Source: Oopsacas minuta (taxonomy: Eukaryota > Porifera > Hexactinellida > Lyssacinosida > Leucopsacidae). From it: a stretch of DNA of 64,000 nucleotides. Both the position numbers and the translations under genes were made by a program. The notes under the pieces are model-generated. The model made no database searches and had not been told where the DNA came from. It saw only the letters and a program-made list of their open reading frames with translations. The DNA is taken from contig JAKMXF010000311.1 in the NCBI GenBank assembly GCA_024704765.1, forward strand, positions 358,426-422,425, in the 5' to 3' direction. This document shows, piece by piece, positions 9,737 to 20,883 of the stretch (position 1 is its first letter; every line of letters begins with the position of its first letter).

Positions 9737-10829
9737 ATGGCAACTCTACACCCAATGGAAACTGAATATACGATTCTTCCTCAAAGATTTGATGATGGCG
9801 GGGCGGAAGATAAGTTCGATGTAAGGTTAGATTATAGTGGGCGTGGGATGGGGGAAGAAAGACCAAAACCAGAACCAATAAAAAAGCCCGAATTAACCGA
9901 AGAAGAGAAGGTCGAACAGGCAAAAATACAGATTCTAAAAGATGCGAATAGAATAACAGAATTGGATTTGTTGACTAAATTAGCAGAAAAGATAACTCCA
10001 ACACAAGTTAGTGATATTAAGATTACTATGAAAATCTATAAGGAAGATTGGAAGGAAGCAATGAATGGACCTGGTTTAATTAAGTATTTGGATGAATTAA
10101 GCAAGAGCGAACCAAAACCGAATCGATTCAGTCCAAAGGATTATGATACTCCACCGGAGTATAATGCTGGGGTCTTAGCAGGGTATCTATTCAATATAGG
10201 TAAGTCAAAAGTTTATGCCAAATCCAAAATCACTGAACTTTGCCCTTGATCTGGCAACTGTGTACGCTCGTTTACACGTTATAAATGCAAAAATATTGTT
10301 TTGAGTGACGTACTATCTAGGTTTATATCAGTTGAGCAATGAAGCAAGATGGATTGAAGCAATAACTAGTATAGATGAACCTAAAGAGGAAGCAACAGTA
10401 GAACATTTCTTCGATAATTTGGTGGATAAACTGAAAAATAATAAAGAATTGTACTCAGAACTCAGATATAAAGCCGAAAATTATCCACGTAAAGTAGGAC
10501 AAGTAAGTACATACTATACTTTAGATGTGATGGGAGTTGACTGTAGTTATATTTGTGTTTGACTTAATATTGTATTTTAGATTCTGGAAGAATTATCTCA
10601 AGAAGGATATTTCCAGAGAAATTTAATAGAATTTTGTGCAACACTTGATTATAAAGGAAAATTCAAAATAAGAGAAGAGTTGCAAAAAGAATATTTGAAG
10701 TCATTTGACCGGAAGTATAAGGATGTGGAATTTAAGACAGAATTCTCAAGATTAGCTAGTAAATTGGCGAGTACAGAAGGAGAGAGCGTAGAAGATGATT
10801 ACAGTGATTACAGTGATTACAGTGATTGA
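9737..10829 (+). CDS. Unknown acidic cytosolic/nuclear protein, three exons
   Basis: Exons 9737..10199, 10321..10502, 10581..10829 join in phases 1 and 0 (donors 'gtaagt', acceptors 'ctatctag', 'tattttag') into 297 aa. There is no signal peptide or membrane helix. Residues about 45-70 are Glu/Lys/Pro-rich. The rest is rich in predicted helix ('LDLLTKLAEKI', 'KIYKEDWKEAM'), suggesting an all-alpha fold, and the end is 'DDYSDYSDYSD', an acidic Tyr/Ser repeat. I do not recognise the family; a helical-repeat domain of the MIF4G/HEAT sort was considered but no signature motif is present. The ATG was chosen because the frame further upstream runs through the fold-back element. Confidence 0.6.
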
Positions 10830-11237
10830 AATGTGAATTTTGATTTTCATAATATTTTCACTACTTGTAGATATTCTGTGTGATATTATAAGTCAATAAT
10901 AAATTATGAATTTATTAAGTGGGTCCCAATTTGGAGTACATGGATCTCTTGGGGGACCACAGAATGTGCTAAAATTGGTATAGGGGCCCGTGGGCGAAAA
11001 AAGGTTGAGAACCGTTGACCTAGAGTAAGATGACGTAGGTGATAACTTAAATTATACGAAATATTTTGTAACCAACTATATTGTAAATAGAACGCGTGTA
11101 TATATTTGATAATTATGTAAAGTATGTTTTCTCTCCAATTTATATATAGCACGAAAACAAAGTAAACAGTTTTTAGGGAGGAGGAGCAGTTCTATAGATA
11201 ATATCCATGATTCAATTTAATACATTAATAGAGTTAA
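10830..11237. other. 3' spacer with a hAT-like MITE
   Basis: Convergent 3' ends of two genes; contains the element at 10920-11030 and otherwise AT-rich DNA. Confidence 0.5.
10920..11030. mobile_element. hAT-like MITE fragment
   Basis: Carries 'gggggaccacagaatgtg' and 'cgggcgaaaaaaggttgaga' style ends, similar to hAT (Charlie/Buster) termini that read 'cagtggttctcaacc' on the other strand. Confidence 0.5.
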
Positions 11238-12418
11238 TTAATTTTTCACATCTGTGAATGAGGGCATTGCATCTTCTAAGGTAGGAGCTCGAGTATGACC
11301 TTTACTGTTACGTCCGCCATTGAAATTCTTGTAGAAATAGACTTTTATCTAAATAAGAGTTGTTAGCAATAAGTACGGTAAACTCTCGTAATTTCGAAGC
11401 CCAATAGGCCGCGATAATTACTTCGATATAATCGACGTAATTATGTTATTTTCACTGTTTGGGACAATAATAGCACAAAATCAGACTACGTTATAAACGG
11501 GTATTTGGATGTATCCGTGCTCGTATAACAGGAGTTGACTGAAATTGATTTACTCCGCTTACAACGAATAAACCAACCACGATCCCAGTCCCTAGCAGTT
11601 CGTTATAAGGATAGTTTACTGTAATATCCATAGTCCATTATACTTACCTTTCTCCTACTGATGTAACAGAAGAATAAAGCAATTATTGTAAAGAAAGAGC
11701 AAAATAGAAAGAATGAGAACACAGACGTTTGATAGAAGTGTTTTGTAGTAACTAATGGTGCAATAGGTGTATTTGTATCATCCAGTTTTGTTTCTTTATC
11801 TGGTACCCCAGGTGTTGCATTTGGCATCAAATGTTCTGCATCTGGCGCCACAGGTTCTGCATCTGGCGCCACAGGTTCTGCATCTGGCGCCACAGGTTCT
11901 GCATCTGGCGCCACAGGTTCTGCATCTGGCGTCACAGGTCCTGCATCTGGTGTCACAGGTCCTGCATCTGGTGTCACAGGTCCTGCATCTGGTGCCTCGG
12001 CTTCAGTGGGTGAAGCTGTTATTACTGATGTTGCATTTGTTGTATTGGATGGTGGAGTTATCGCATTAACTTCTGGGGTATTAGATTCTGCAGATAAGGT
12101 TGTGCTTTCGGTTTTACTAGCCCCCGGCGTGTCTGGGATGTCCCACCTCTTCAATAATGCTTCCAGTACTTTGATAAATGTTTCGGTTTTCTTAAGTCCG
12201 TTCTTATCGTTAGATAACATCATCATGATTTTGACTTCTAGTTCTTTCTCGGTATCTTCTGGTATAGAAGCTTGTGTAGTGTCAGCTTTATTATTATTGT
12301 TTGGCACAACATTGCCACCATTACCGTTCTGTTCTCTCGCTTCTGATCTACCCAATATAAATAGATTGAGAACTAGAATAGATAGCAACAATGCACACTG
12401 CATATATTTCGGCCTCAT
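11238..12418 (-). CDS. Type I membrane protein with 7-residue repeats, unknown
   Basis: Two exons, 12418..11648 and 11348..11238, phase 0 (donor 'gtaagt', acceptor 'tcttatttag'), 293 aa. An N-terminal signal peptide ('CALLLSILVLNLFILGRSEA') is followed by a low-complexity ectodomain rich in Asn, Thr and Pro with potential N-glycosylation sites ('SNTTNATS'). Eight tandem heptads of the type PDAGPVT/PDAEPVA follow, then a transmembrane helix of Phe, Leu and Ile around 236-256 ending 'CYISRRK', then a short basic tail supplied by exon 2. No known domain. The repeat resembles mucin-like or stalk regions. Intron 1 contains a MITE. A stalked surface protein is the safest reading. Confidence 0.65.
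11376..11541. mobile_element. MITE (family 1) in the intron of the heptad-repeat gene
   Basis: Left 'ggtaaactctcgtaatttcg', right 'cgtataacaggagttgactg', with the family interior 'gtttgggac'. Confidence 0.6.
11829..11996. repeat. 21-bp coding minisatellite
   Basis: Eight copies of a 21-bp unit around 'gcatctggcgccacaggttc'. The first-transcribed three encode PDAGPVT, the next four PDAEPVA and the last PDAEHLM. The PDAEPVA copies are almost identical at DNA level, so expansion is recent. Confidence 0.9.
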
Positions 12419-12897
12419 TCTATCTGTGCGAGAAGAGCTAATTGAAAATTACAAAATTTTGAAAAGATAAGTTGAGGATAATAACCTTATAATATCGATT
12501 TAGATACATATGAATAATCCAGTGTTGCCAGATGACCCCCACAAAGATCATGCCATGTCTATACCAACTTCACGCCGAAGTTCTTGGTGCATGTCAAGTT
12601 CTTGCCATAAGTCAAAATATATTAACTGGCATATAGCAAGGCGGTAGCAAGCAGATGTCAATTGGTCAGGTTGTCCTATGCAAGATATATGGGACACTAA
12701 GTTGGTCGGGTTGAAACCTGACCAACTGGACACTCTCCTACGGCCATGTATATATTATATAAGCATTCACCAGGGATAATAAGTCATAGACTATCGGGGT
12801 CATGCATTCATTTTGATAATTCTGCCTAAACTGATTGAGGAAAATACAGTGTAAAAGTTGTATAAGTATCCTAATTACGTAATAAGTAATCGCGTTG
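12419..12897. other. Spacer with a short hairpin
   Basis: Holds an inverted repeat 'gttggtcggg'/'cctgaccaac' (12701-12726) and a nearby 'ttggtcaggtt' copy. Nothing coding. Confidence 0.4.
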
Positions 12898-14337
12898 CTA
12901 TTCATCCAACAAAGTATCCAATTTGACAATCTTTTTACGATTGAGACTTTCAGGTATCAACATGCCGAACACGATACACAAAACAAGTGCAATTCCGTTT
13001 AGAACAAAAATGAAATGATAGTCGAATGGGAAAATATGTGTGTTGAGGGATACAGCGAATACGGTACCACCGTATATGGGAGCCATCGCCCTGAAAATAC
13101 TACAAATTGAGAGAGATAATCCGTTGACTGCACCTAGCTTATCGGGTGTAACCGAATTGTTTATGAACATTGATAAAGAAGCGAAAACCGCAGATATGAA
13201 TAGCCGCATGAATAGATTGAATAAACCGAGATAAACCACAGCTGGTATAGCGGATAATGCAGATGCAGACGGTATCAGTATGCACACAGGGATTAGTATA
13301 GCTATTGATACACTAAATGACCTCAAACCACCAAACAATTTCTCTAAAATCTGAAATATGAATAAACTGAAAGGTAACGTTATCAATGCACTAATGGCTA
13401 CGACTATTGAAAAATCTTTAATCGACATTTCTAGACCACCCAGATCACGTGGTGCTTTGACCCATAGAGGCAGTACTTCATCTAGAGACATCGTGACGAC
13501 AGAGAATAGAGAATATATGAATATAGTGAGCATGACTACCCAATCTGTAATCAAATGGTAGAATATACTCTTACGGACTATGGATACAAGTTGATGACCT
13601 AACCGTGTTTTGCTGGTACGGGGCGTTGCTAGCATTTCATCTGTCTCATTCTCTCCCTCACTATATACTTGGTCTTCTGCAACATTTATTGCGTGTGTAT
13701 TGGTTTGCTCCTTTACTGGCTCTTTCATGAAGAAATACACTATAATAACTCCAATAAGTAGAATTGCAGCATTCGCAGCTCCAGGTAATACAAAAGGATA
13801 CTTTACGAATATTTCGTATTTAGGAATATCATATTGCATGATTGGATCGGCTAATATTCCACTGAGTCCAGAGCTAAATACCAATCCTAAGCTGAACACT
13901 CCACCGAGGAATCCCATTGCAAACGGTTGAGTAGAATCGTCACTGTATTCTGATATGACTGCTTTAGCTGTTGGTACTATTCCATTGAAAAACCCAATTA
14001 GAAACCGGAATATTATGGCCACAATTACCGTAGTAGAAAAGCCGAAACCTAGAGTTACAAATGCGAGCAATACCCCGGAAATTATCAATACAATTCTACG
14101 TCCAAATTTGTCAGCCAGCAAACCCCAGACAAATGAACCAAGAATTCGTCCAACGAACTGAAAACTTGCAATGAGTCCTGAGTAGTAGCCAATATCCTTC
14201 TCATGCAGATCTGGAATTAAATGTTGTACCATCCAAGGAAGATATGGGAACACCTGAACCATAGTGTATATGCTTGAAAACAACGAAACCAAGGCTGGAG
14301 CACACCTCTTAACAACCAGGAGGTATTTGTTCACCAT
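12898..14337 (-). CDS. MFS transporter, zinc-induced-facilitator-like
   Basis: Single exon, 479 aa with about 12 hydrophobic helices in two halves split by a hydrophilic loop (about 205-250). The MFS motif A between helices 2 and 3 is intact ('GLLADKFGRR'), and 'GYYSGLIASFQFVGRILGS' with 'RFLIGFFNGIVPTAKA' resembles the ZIF-like/DHA1 branch known from plants, fungi and protists and some invertebrates. Such proteins are proton-coupled exporters; the substrate cannot be inferred. It lies head-to-tail about 360 bp after the kinase-less DDR gene. No broken motif. The start is the first ATG, followed directly by helix 1. Confidence 0.8.
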   Translation of the reverse strand: MVNKYLLVVKRCAPALVSLFSSIYTMVQVFPYLPWMVQHLIPDLHEKDIGYYSGLIASFQFVGRILGSFVWGLLADKFGRRIVLIISGVLLAFVTLGFGFSTTVIVAIIFRFLIGFFNGIVPTAKAVISEYSDDSTQPFAMGFLGGVFSLGLVFSSGLSGILADPIMQYDIPKYEIFVKYPFVLPGAANAAILLIGVIIVYFFMKEPVKEQTNTHAINVAEDQVYSEGENETDEMLATPRTSKTRLGHQLVSIVRKSIFYHLITDWVVMLTIFIYSLFSVVTMSLDEVLPLWVKAPRDLGGLEMSIKDFSIVVAISALITLPFSLFIFQILEKLFGGLRSFSVSIAILIPVCILIPSASALSAIPAVVYLGLFNLFMRLFISAVFASLSMFINNSVTPDKLGAVNGLSLSICSIFRAMAPIYGGTVFAVSLNTHIFPFDYHFIFVLNGIALVLCIVFGMLIPESLNRKKIVKLDTLLDE

Positions 14338-14700
14338 CTGGGTACCTGTGTGTATATCTAATGTATAAATGCATTGAGAATATTCTATTGCAAACTAGTC
14401 TGTATTTTAAAAGTATATAAGGGCCTTATTCGTTTGCAAATATATATTTGTAGTAGCAGCATATTTTGCTACATATAAAACTCAATGATAAAAGGAAATT
14501 TATATTGTGAAAGTCAACAAAAATAGCTCTTTATGATTGTGTATTGTATATGTAACAGAGCCTAATGACAGATAATAATTACTTTGCATTTGTGAGAAAA
14601 TAAACTGATTTCTCATACATATACATAGTTAACACTTTAAAAATAGAAAAGAATTCTGAACAACACAAATACAAAGTAAATCTAAGCTCAATGTATTACA
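14338..14700. other. Spacer downstream of the DDR-like gene, no kinase sequence
   Basis: AT-rich, stops in all frames. It matters because a DDR kinase domain would be expected here and is absent. Confidence 0.7.
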
Positions 14701-17016
14701 TCATTTTAGGTCTGATAGCAAATGCTGATCTACAAAGCTAGCTCTCCTCTGTGCTGCTGTAAACATCTTATCATTACTTTCCCTCATTCTAGGTAAAGTA
14801 TTGTTAACACCCTCGATTACTTGCGCGTTCTCTTCAATTTCTGGTTGAGTTGGTTTGGTGAATTTTAAATGAGAATATCCAGGTAATTCCTGCTCCATTG
14901 TAACAGGTAGTGTAGATATGTAGGTAGGATTTGTCGGCATTTCTATTACACTAATGGCTGCATCTAGTCTGGTAACGGAAGATCTAGATGTTGGAGAAGG
15001 TATTGGAGGTGCCTTAGCATGATAATCGTTAATACTTTCATAAGTAGAGTTTGGTAATTCGGGATATTGTTCATCAAAATATTGCCGACTTGAACGATAT
15101 TCGTTTATTTCTGAAGTTTGACGCATTGGATTCCTAAATTTAACGTCTTTATCACATTTTTGCCACATTTTTTTAGTAAGCAGGAAGATATTTAATCCAA
15201 TACTGAAAGTCAGCACGAGTAATAGCAACGCAGCGATTGCTGAAACGCTTATTAAACCGGTAAACGAAGTTTGCTCTGTAGCACACTCGACGATTGACTC
15301 ATTGGTTATCGAAAAGGTAATTTCACTGAGTGCTATCCATGGTGCTTCCTCATGCACTTCAATATAGAATTCTAGTAAAATCACGTTTGATGTTATCAAT
15401 GGAAATAACAGTATTTTATATGTACCTCCAATTTCTATTACCGTTGATGTGTCAATTACAATCCCATTCACTGCCATGAATATTGGAGCCTGGAAGTCCT
15501 TATCGCGAATATTTCTAGCTCCGTATATTATTATCGTGTCAAAGAAATATACGTCATCAAAATTAATGAGGATTTTCACTATGGATATAGTCTTGTTTGC
15601 AACCATAATATTCCTGTTGTTACCTGTGTCATTTAATTGCCACATCACGAATAGATCTGGAGTGTTTGTAGTTACCACTGTAGAGAATATAGGATTAGAA
15701 TACAGCTAAGTATTGACCTGCAGTGGTGTTCGCCTATTAGTAATTGTTTCAGGCACGTAGAGTCCACTTGTAGAGAGAGTTCATCCAAATACGAATTGTA
15801 AATATGCGAACTACACTCTATTTGGTTACTATTATATCGTGTCAAAACTTTATTATGATAACATAATGAAATTCATTTACTTGTGTATTTATAACTATTA
15901 GCTAGGGTTTTTACAAGAAATATTCTGTTGGGATAAGACAAACAATTTGACTTTTGCATACTTACCAATTCCTTATAATACTCTTCTGGCATTTATCTGC
16001 TGAACGCAGGGATAATAATATAATTATACAAATCTAACATACCTATATATTTGTCCACTAACTTTCCTATACCTCCTGTACAATAATTCTCAGAACATAA
16101 ACCAGTGTATTCAGAATCAGTATGAGTATCTGTACTTCTAAATGGATTTCGACTTGGCTGGCGCATTTCATACTCGAGTATTTGATATTCTTCTACATAT
16201 TGGCTTGCTTTACAACCGTATAGCTCGAATTGGAGGCAATATACCCCCGTATTGAATATACTGTTATCTATGGAAAGAGTCTCTTTACTGATCTATATAG
16301 GGAACAACTAATTGAATTCTATTGTAATAATCACTACTATTCACCCGTTAGTTAGTGAATCTAGTTGAATTTCACGAAGAAAATAGTAAAATAATTCCAA
16401 TAATGACATAATTCCTGCTACAGGTAAACTTGATGCGGGCGGTGGTACTGATACAGGTTTCCAAATAGCAGTGTTCTCTAAATTAACTTACTGTTATCGT
16501 AGTCATTTTCTCAGGTTTCAAAGCAATTTTTAGCGTTTCCTTATCAATTGTATCAGATTGAATCTTTTGATAGGGTAAAAGCGTGCTTGGTACGATTATC
16601 CCCAGGTCTGTACCTATCGGGTATTCTATGGGGTAGCTTGTTGTAGATGCAGAATTTGTGTATGTTACTTTGTAGCTAGCCGAATAATCTTCAGAAAGTG
16701 ATGAATGACAAATCTTTGCATATTCTTTTCCATCAAATCGTTGTCGAATTCCAATTGCATTTATTATGTACTCTTCATCTAGGTTGTACGTGATTTCATT
16801 ATTTGATCCATGTGAAATTGTAAATATAAACACTTTATTAGAATTGAAGAGAGGGATCGATTGATTTTCTCCTGCCACTTCCTTTATCTCAACTCCTGCC
16901 GTTAAAACTATTGCTTGTGGTTTCCCCAATAATATTCTATCATTGCATGTTGGGTTTGTATTGGTTAAGATTACAGACAGGAAAAGGCAAAATGTCAGCG
17001 TCAATAATTTACACAT
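14701..17016 (-). CDS. Discoidin-domain-receptor-like membrane protein lacking the kinase domain
   Basis: Exons 17016..16492, 16292..16043, 15677..14701, phases 0 and 1, 583 aa. Signal peptide 1-20. Residues about 23-202 form a divergent F5/8C (discoidin) domain ending 'YCLQFELYGC', the typical last strand. A DDR-type DS-like domain follows: 'DSEYTG' and 'GGIGKLVDKYIG' correspond to the DSTYDG and GGLGQLxDG.xG of DDR1/2 (from memory), and it ends 'APWIALSEITFSI', like the SEI-F end of the DDR domain. A transmembrane helix at about 399-425 precedes a 158-residue tail with tyrosines in 'YPELPNSTYESI', 'NPTYIS' and 'GYSHLKF'. The stop follows 'HLLSDLK', just where a DDR juxtamembrane region would lead to the kinase. 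DDRs bind collagen; this protein could bind matrix and signal through tail tyrosines or act as a decoy. Confidence 0.75.
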
Positions 17017-17290
17017 CTTTTCTGGTGAATAATTGGTGTTTTGGCGTCTTTGTGGATTTTTGTAAGCCTACTGGTTTAAATTTACAATTGGCTTTTCCTT
17101 TCAATATTACAACCATGCAATATTTGTTTTACTTTCGAGGTAAGAAACTGGATACTATACATTTTAGAAAGTAGATTAAATATATTTATATACTTTATTT
17201 GGAGCTAATTAATGTCATTCTTGAGTATTATACTAAAATTTGGGAATTTATCACAAATTTGTATAGTTTTGCTTTCAGAAAGCGAATATT

Positions 17291-17417
17291 CTACTGTTAG
17301 TTATATCGAAATTGTACAAATGTGGTTCCAAAACTTCAAAGTAACGAATATTTAATTGGATATTTTGAAGCAATAATCATGGTCCCTTGAGCTTCGATAT
17401 AACGGGAGTTGACTGTA
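17291..17417. mobile_element. MITE (family 1), left end degraded
   Basis: The right end 'gagcttcgatataacgggag' plus 'ttgactgta' is close to consensus; the left end is 'gttagttatatcgaaattg'. Confidence 0.55.
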
Positions 17418-18834
17418 TTTATTTCTTGCATTTTTCAAATATTAATGATAGGCTAAATATCATTGCTAACATTTGTTGTATTTTGCACAAACTCTCTTTG
17501 AATTGCATCGCTGCTTAGCTAATACACTTCTTAGAGACGAGATCTGTTACAGGAATGCACCTACTTAATAGTATAATATTATCTCATTAACCACTATCAG
17601 CTGTCTATGATATACCAAAATTAGCGATAACTAACATATTTCACGTAAATCTATAATATCACGCGAGTTTGCATGAATATATATTTGGAACATTTTAGCA
17701 TAGAAAACTACGTAGTAACAAATTAATCACAATAATCACTTTACGTTATATGGCTGTCAATTACTCGTAAGACAATAGAAGGGAATTCTTGTGCTTAAAT
17801 CTGTATCCAATGAAGGATTAATTGATAGACTGCTTGTAATTGTTTGCTAATTTGACAGGTAATGAATGATATTAATTTCATATGGCTTATGCTAACAATA
17901 GTATAGATTGGGTTAATAATTATTTACCAGTTAGAATGGTAACTGATAGAGAAATTATCCTAAGTATTGATATAATAATTATAGTAAGAAGAAGAAGAAT
18001 CCTTCGCTACAACGAGAGTTTTACTATATTTCAATTTGATGCTGCATCAGTCAAGGTATTTGAACAGCTGATAAAATTCTCACATTATTGACTTCAGTTA
18101 AGTGTCAAGGCTAGACTAAAATGATAATACAAAATATGTAAAGTATGTGACATCTGATTTAGTTAGCAATATAGCTATGTAATTGTTTTGGAATTCTAAA
18201 CTTAAATATGCAATGTAATTCGAATGGAATTTATGTCAGTAATGATAACTATTGTAATTGAAATTGGTATGTTAACTCTGTACTAATTTTGTACGGAATG
18301 AGTAATGAATTCACTGATGCGAGTACGTTTCTTTTCAGATAGAATTATTACGTAGTATATCGGGTGAAACATAAAATGATAGGATAAAGTTCCAAATTGA
18401 AATATGTATTTGTAATGACAATTCTAGAAATAATTACAAATTGAAAAGGAATCAATAAGTTGAACTACGAGAATTTATTACCTTTGCGAGGAAATGGTGG
18501 CAATATCATAGCAACCAGGATGGTGGAATGGAATCTCATTGTATTTAATTGAACCATTATCAAAGAGTGTTAATTTCCGAGAAAAATCGCCCTTGACAAC
18601 GTTAAAGCAGTTAGGAATGCTGTTATGTAAAAATAGAATTTCATAACCAGCCACAACCTAGCAACAATAATGCTACAAACTATGCAATATAATAATATAC
18701 ATAAAGAATAGTGGAAACTGACACCACCTCTTTATATTTACTATTTTTCGCCTAATTAGCATAGTGTTCCATCACAACCCGCCTGATTAATATAATATAT
18801 TATTAATATGCATTGTACTAATGTGCTGATTGAG

Positions 18835-18842
18835 TATAAATA
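18835..18842 (+). promoter_or_regulatory. TATA box for the AT-hook gene
   Basis: 'tataaata' 92 bp upstream of the ATG at 18927, leaving room for a start site near 18865 and a short 5'UTR. Confidence 0.55.
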
Positions 18843-18926
18843 GACAGCAGTTGAGTAGTACACATCAACATATACACTTGAAAGTGTTCTATATTTACCA
18901 CGAAACATTGTTTTACATTTGTAATT

Positions 18927-20566
18927 ATGCATGCCAACACTGTTCCTATTTCTACTATGCAAATGAAACATGACTCATCGCTTCACGCTGAACATATTTA
19001 TCCCACAACAACTTCTATACATTGCAACCCAGTTCTACCCAGATACCGACAAACTAAGTCTGGAGGTGACCTTCTCAAGTTTTTGAAATCGGCTACTTTG
19101 GAATCGGTAAAAGTTGAGACCAGTGGAAAAGCTGCGAAACGTCGGAAGCGCGTTGTCCATCCGAGCCAACTTATTCTTCGTAATATGAACGAGGAAGGCA
19201 TTGATTGTAGTGCTTACCTAAAGAGAAGAGTTGGCCGCAAGCCTCGGCCTAATGTCATACCAGATGAACAAATGAAAAGCGAAGACTATTTTGATCCCTT
19301 GGTGGAAGCTCTATTTACCGACGCTAGCGAGGTGGAAAGACTTCCGCAAGAAGCATTCAAAACCCCGGATGGAAGGTCTTTCCCCCAGCAAACAAGACTA
19401 CGTGGGAGACCACCAAAGAGAAAGTGAGTTATCTCTTTTATTATGTAATTCCCGAAGGCCAGTCGTACCTGATTACCTCAGAGAAATTTATAATATAATT
19501 GTTACAGTTGTTATTCTGCAATTATTAGAACTTTCAAAATGCAACTGAAATTCTGCAATTAATTAATTAAACTTTTCGAATTAACAAACTATTCCATTCT
19601 GGCGCGTATCTCCCCCTCCACTAAACTTGGGTACATTTTAATTTGTTTGAGCAATTTGAAGTATTTTATTGTAGTTCCTAATTGGAAATTTTTTGATTTC
19701 TTTCCATTAATAAATTACTGTTTTATGAATTGCATTTATTAGAATTCCAACTGAAATTCCAATTGAACGTTTGGTATCAGTACATGCTAACTTCAGTTAC
19801 AACTACAACTTCAACAACAACAACAACAACAACAACAGCAACAACAACAATAATAATTATTATTACACTCACACGACCAACAACAGCCAGCAATGTTTCT
19901 CTGATCCAGCACTTGCAAATATCCTACAAGATGAACTTCAATTCTTACCTACAACTATAGAAGAACTCTATACAAATACTGTACAGACTAATCTTATGAC
20001 TCCATCAAATATGTCAATGAGTAATCTCACGCTACATTCGCCTAAGAGTCCTAAGAAATTACGTCCTATATCAGTGGTGAGTATTTTCAGATTATTCATA
20101 ATTATTATTGTGTAATTCAATTGTTAATGTTTATTAACCAACCATAGCATTGACTCTTTAATTTGAACTATTTATTATTTCATAAATTCGATAACTAGTT
20201 TTATTTTGTGCTTTTATCCTATAGAGACCCACGCATAAAAGTTGTCGAAGGAAGCTTGACTTGTCTCAGGAATCTGCTTTCCATCCAGAAAATTATACTT
20301 TACCCCCCCCAAAGCGAGTCTTTATAGACAGTCATATACCACCTCTCCCTGTAAACTATTACCCTTACCCACCAACCGATCTCATTCCCTCTCCTATCTC
20401 CTTGTCTAATAGGTCTTGGACTGATAGTACAGGAACTAGGTCATACGGGGCTTCGCCCACTGTCGAAGCGCCGTATGACCTAGAACTAGATCAGATTCTA
20501 GATTCACTTGGAAGGGAACAGAGCCAAACCACGTACTTCAGTAACAACGGTATCCTTGTTGAGTAA
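18927..20566 (+). CDS. Putative nuclear regulator: AT-hook, poly-Asn, acidic C-terminus
   Basis: Exons 18927..19423, 19743..20076, 20225..20566, phases 2 and 0, 390 aa. Exon 1 has basic clusters ('KAAKRRKRVVHP', 'KRRVGRKPRP') and ends in an AT-hook-like 'RLRGRPPKRK'; the Lys codon is completed across the intron. Exon 2 carries a poly-Asn run from an (AAC)n tract, then 'SPKSPKKLRP'. Exon 3 is Pro/Tyr-rich with an acidic-hydrophobic motif 'YDLELDQILDSL' like a transactivation segment. No classical DNA-binding domain beyond the AT-hook. A TATA box lies upstream. The last exon contains two long hairpins, the second spanning the stop codon. I do not recognise the family; a transcriptional regulator is inferred from composition only. 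Confidence 0.6.
19800..19855 (+). repeat. (AAC)n microsatellite encoding poly-Asn
   Basis: Run of 'aac' with a few 'aat'/'agc' units inside exon 2 of the AT-hook gene. Confidence 0.85.
20436..20483 (+). other. Coding hairpin 1 (20-bp stem, 8-nt loop)
   Basis: 'ctaggtcatacggggcttcg' and 'cgaagcgccgtatgacctag' are reverse complements except one G-G position. Confidence 0.85.
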
Positions 20567-20632
20567 TATTCCGTATGAATATACGAAACGAAGGATGCCG
20601 TTGTTACTGGAGTACGTGGTTTGGCTCTGTTC
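20516..20632 (+). other. Hairpin 2 (42-bp stem) across the stop codon
   Basis: Left arm 20516-20557 ('gaacagagccaaaccacgta' onward) pairs with right arm 20591-20632 ('gtacgtggtttggctctgtt' near its end). The only two non-Watson-Crick positions are G-U pairs in RNA. The TAA stop (20564-20566) is in the loop, which has its own small stem 'atattc'/'gaatat'. Confidence 0.88.
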
Positions 20633-20817
20633 AGGTTTTTGTATATACACTTTGTATACTTAATAATATATGTAATCTAAATCATTTCTAAATCACTTGT
20701 ATTATATGTTGTTTATATTGATTATACCGTGTGATTAGTGTATATCATTTTCTTGTACTATAGTGTCTTATTACATACGAATTAAACTGAATATTTCAAT
20801 TATCAATTATTTAACTT

Positions 20818-20883
20818 TTCATTCCTGTTATTTCGAAGCTCAAGGGACCGCGATAATGACTTCGATATAACAGGAGTTGAGTA
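20818..20883. mobile_element. Short MITE (family 1)
   Basis: 'ctgttatttcgaagctcaag' and 'cttcgatataacaggagttg' ends only about 65 bp apart. Confidence 0.55.

Larger units (their letters stand above)
17017..18926. other. Gene-free region with one MITE and a TATA promoter at the end
   Basis: 1.9 kb with only short random frames. Contains the family 1 element at 17291 and the promoter at 18835. Confidence 0.5.

Noticed and set aside
11767-12470. Plus-strand frames opposite the heptad-repeat gene
   Set aside because: Shadow translations of the 21-bp repeat; the minus strand has the signal peptide, membrane helix and splice.
15678-15678. DDR exon 3 as an independent gene starting there
   Set aside because: The first codon would be GTG; a 'ctctacag' acceptor with the right phase joins it to the discoidin exon instead.
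17882-18091. Small plus-strand frame with 'RRRR' motif
   Set aside because: Low complexity, no start context or neighbouring exons.
20633-20645. Intrinsic (bacterial-type) terminator after hairpin 2 because of a following T run
   Set aside because: The genome is eukaryotic with spliced genes, so Rho-independent termination does not apply.
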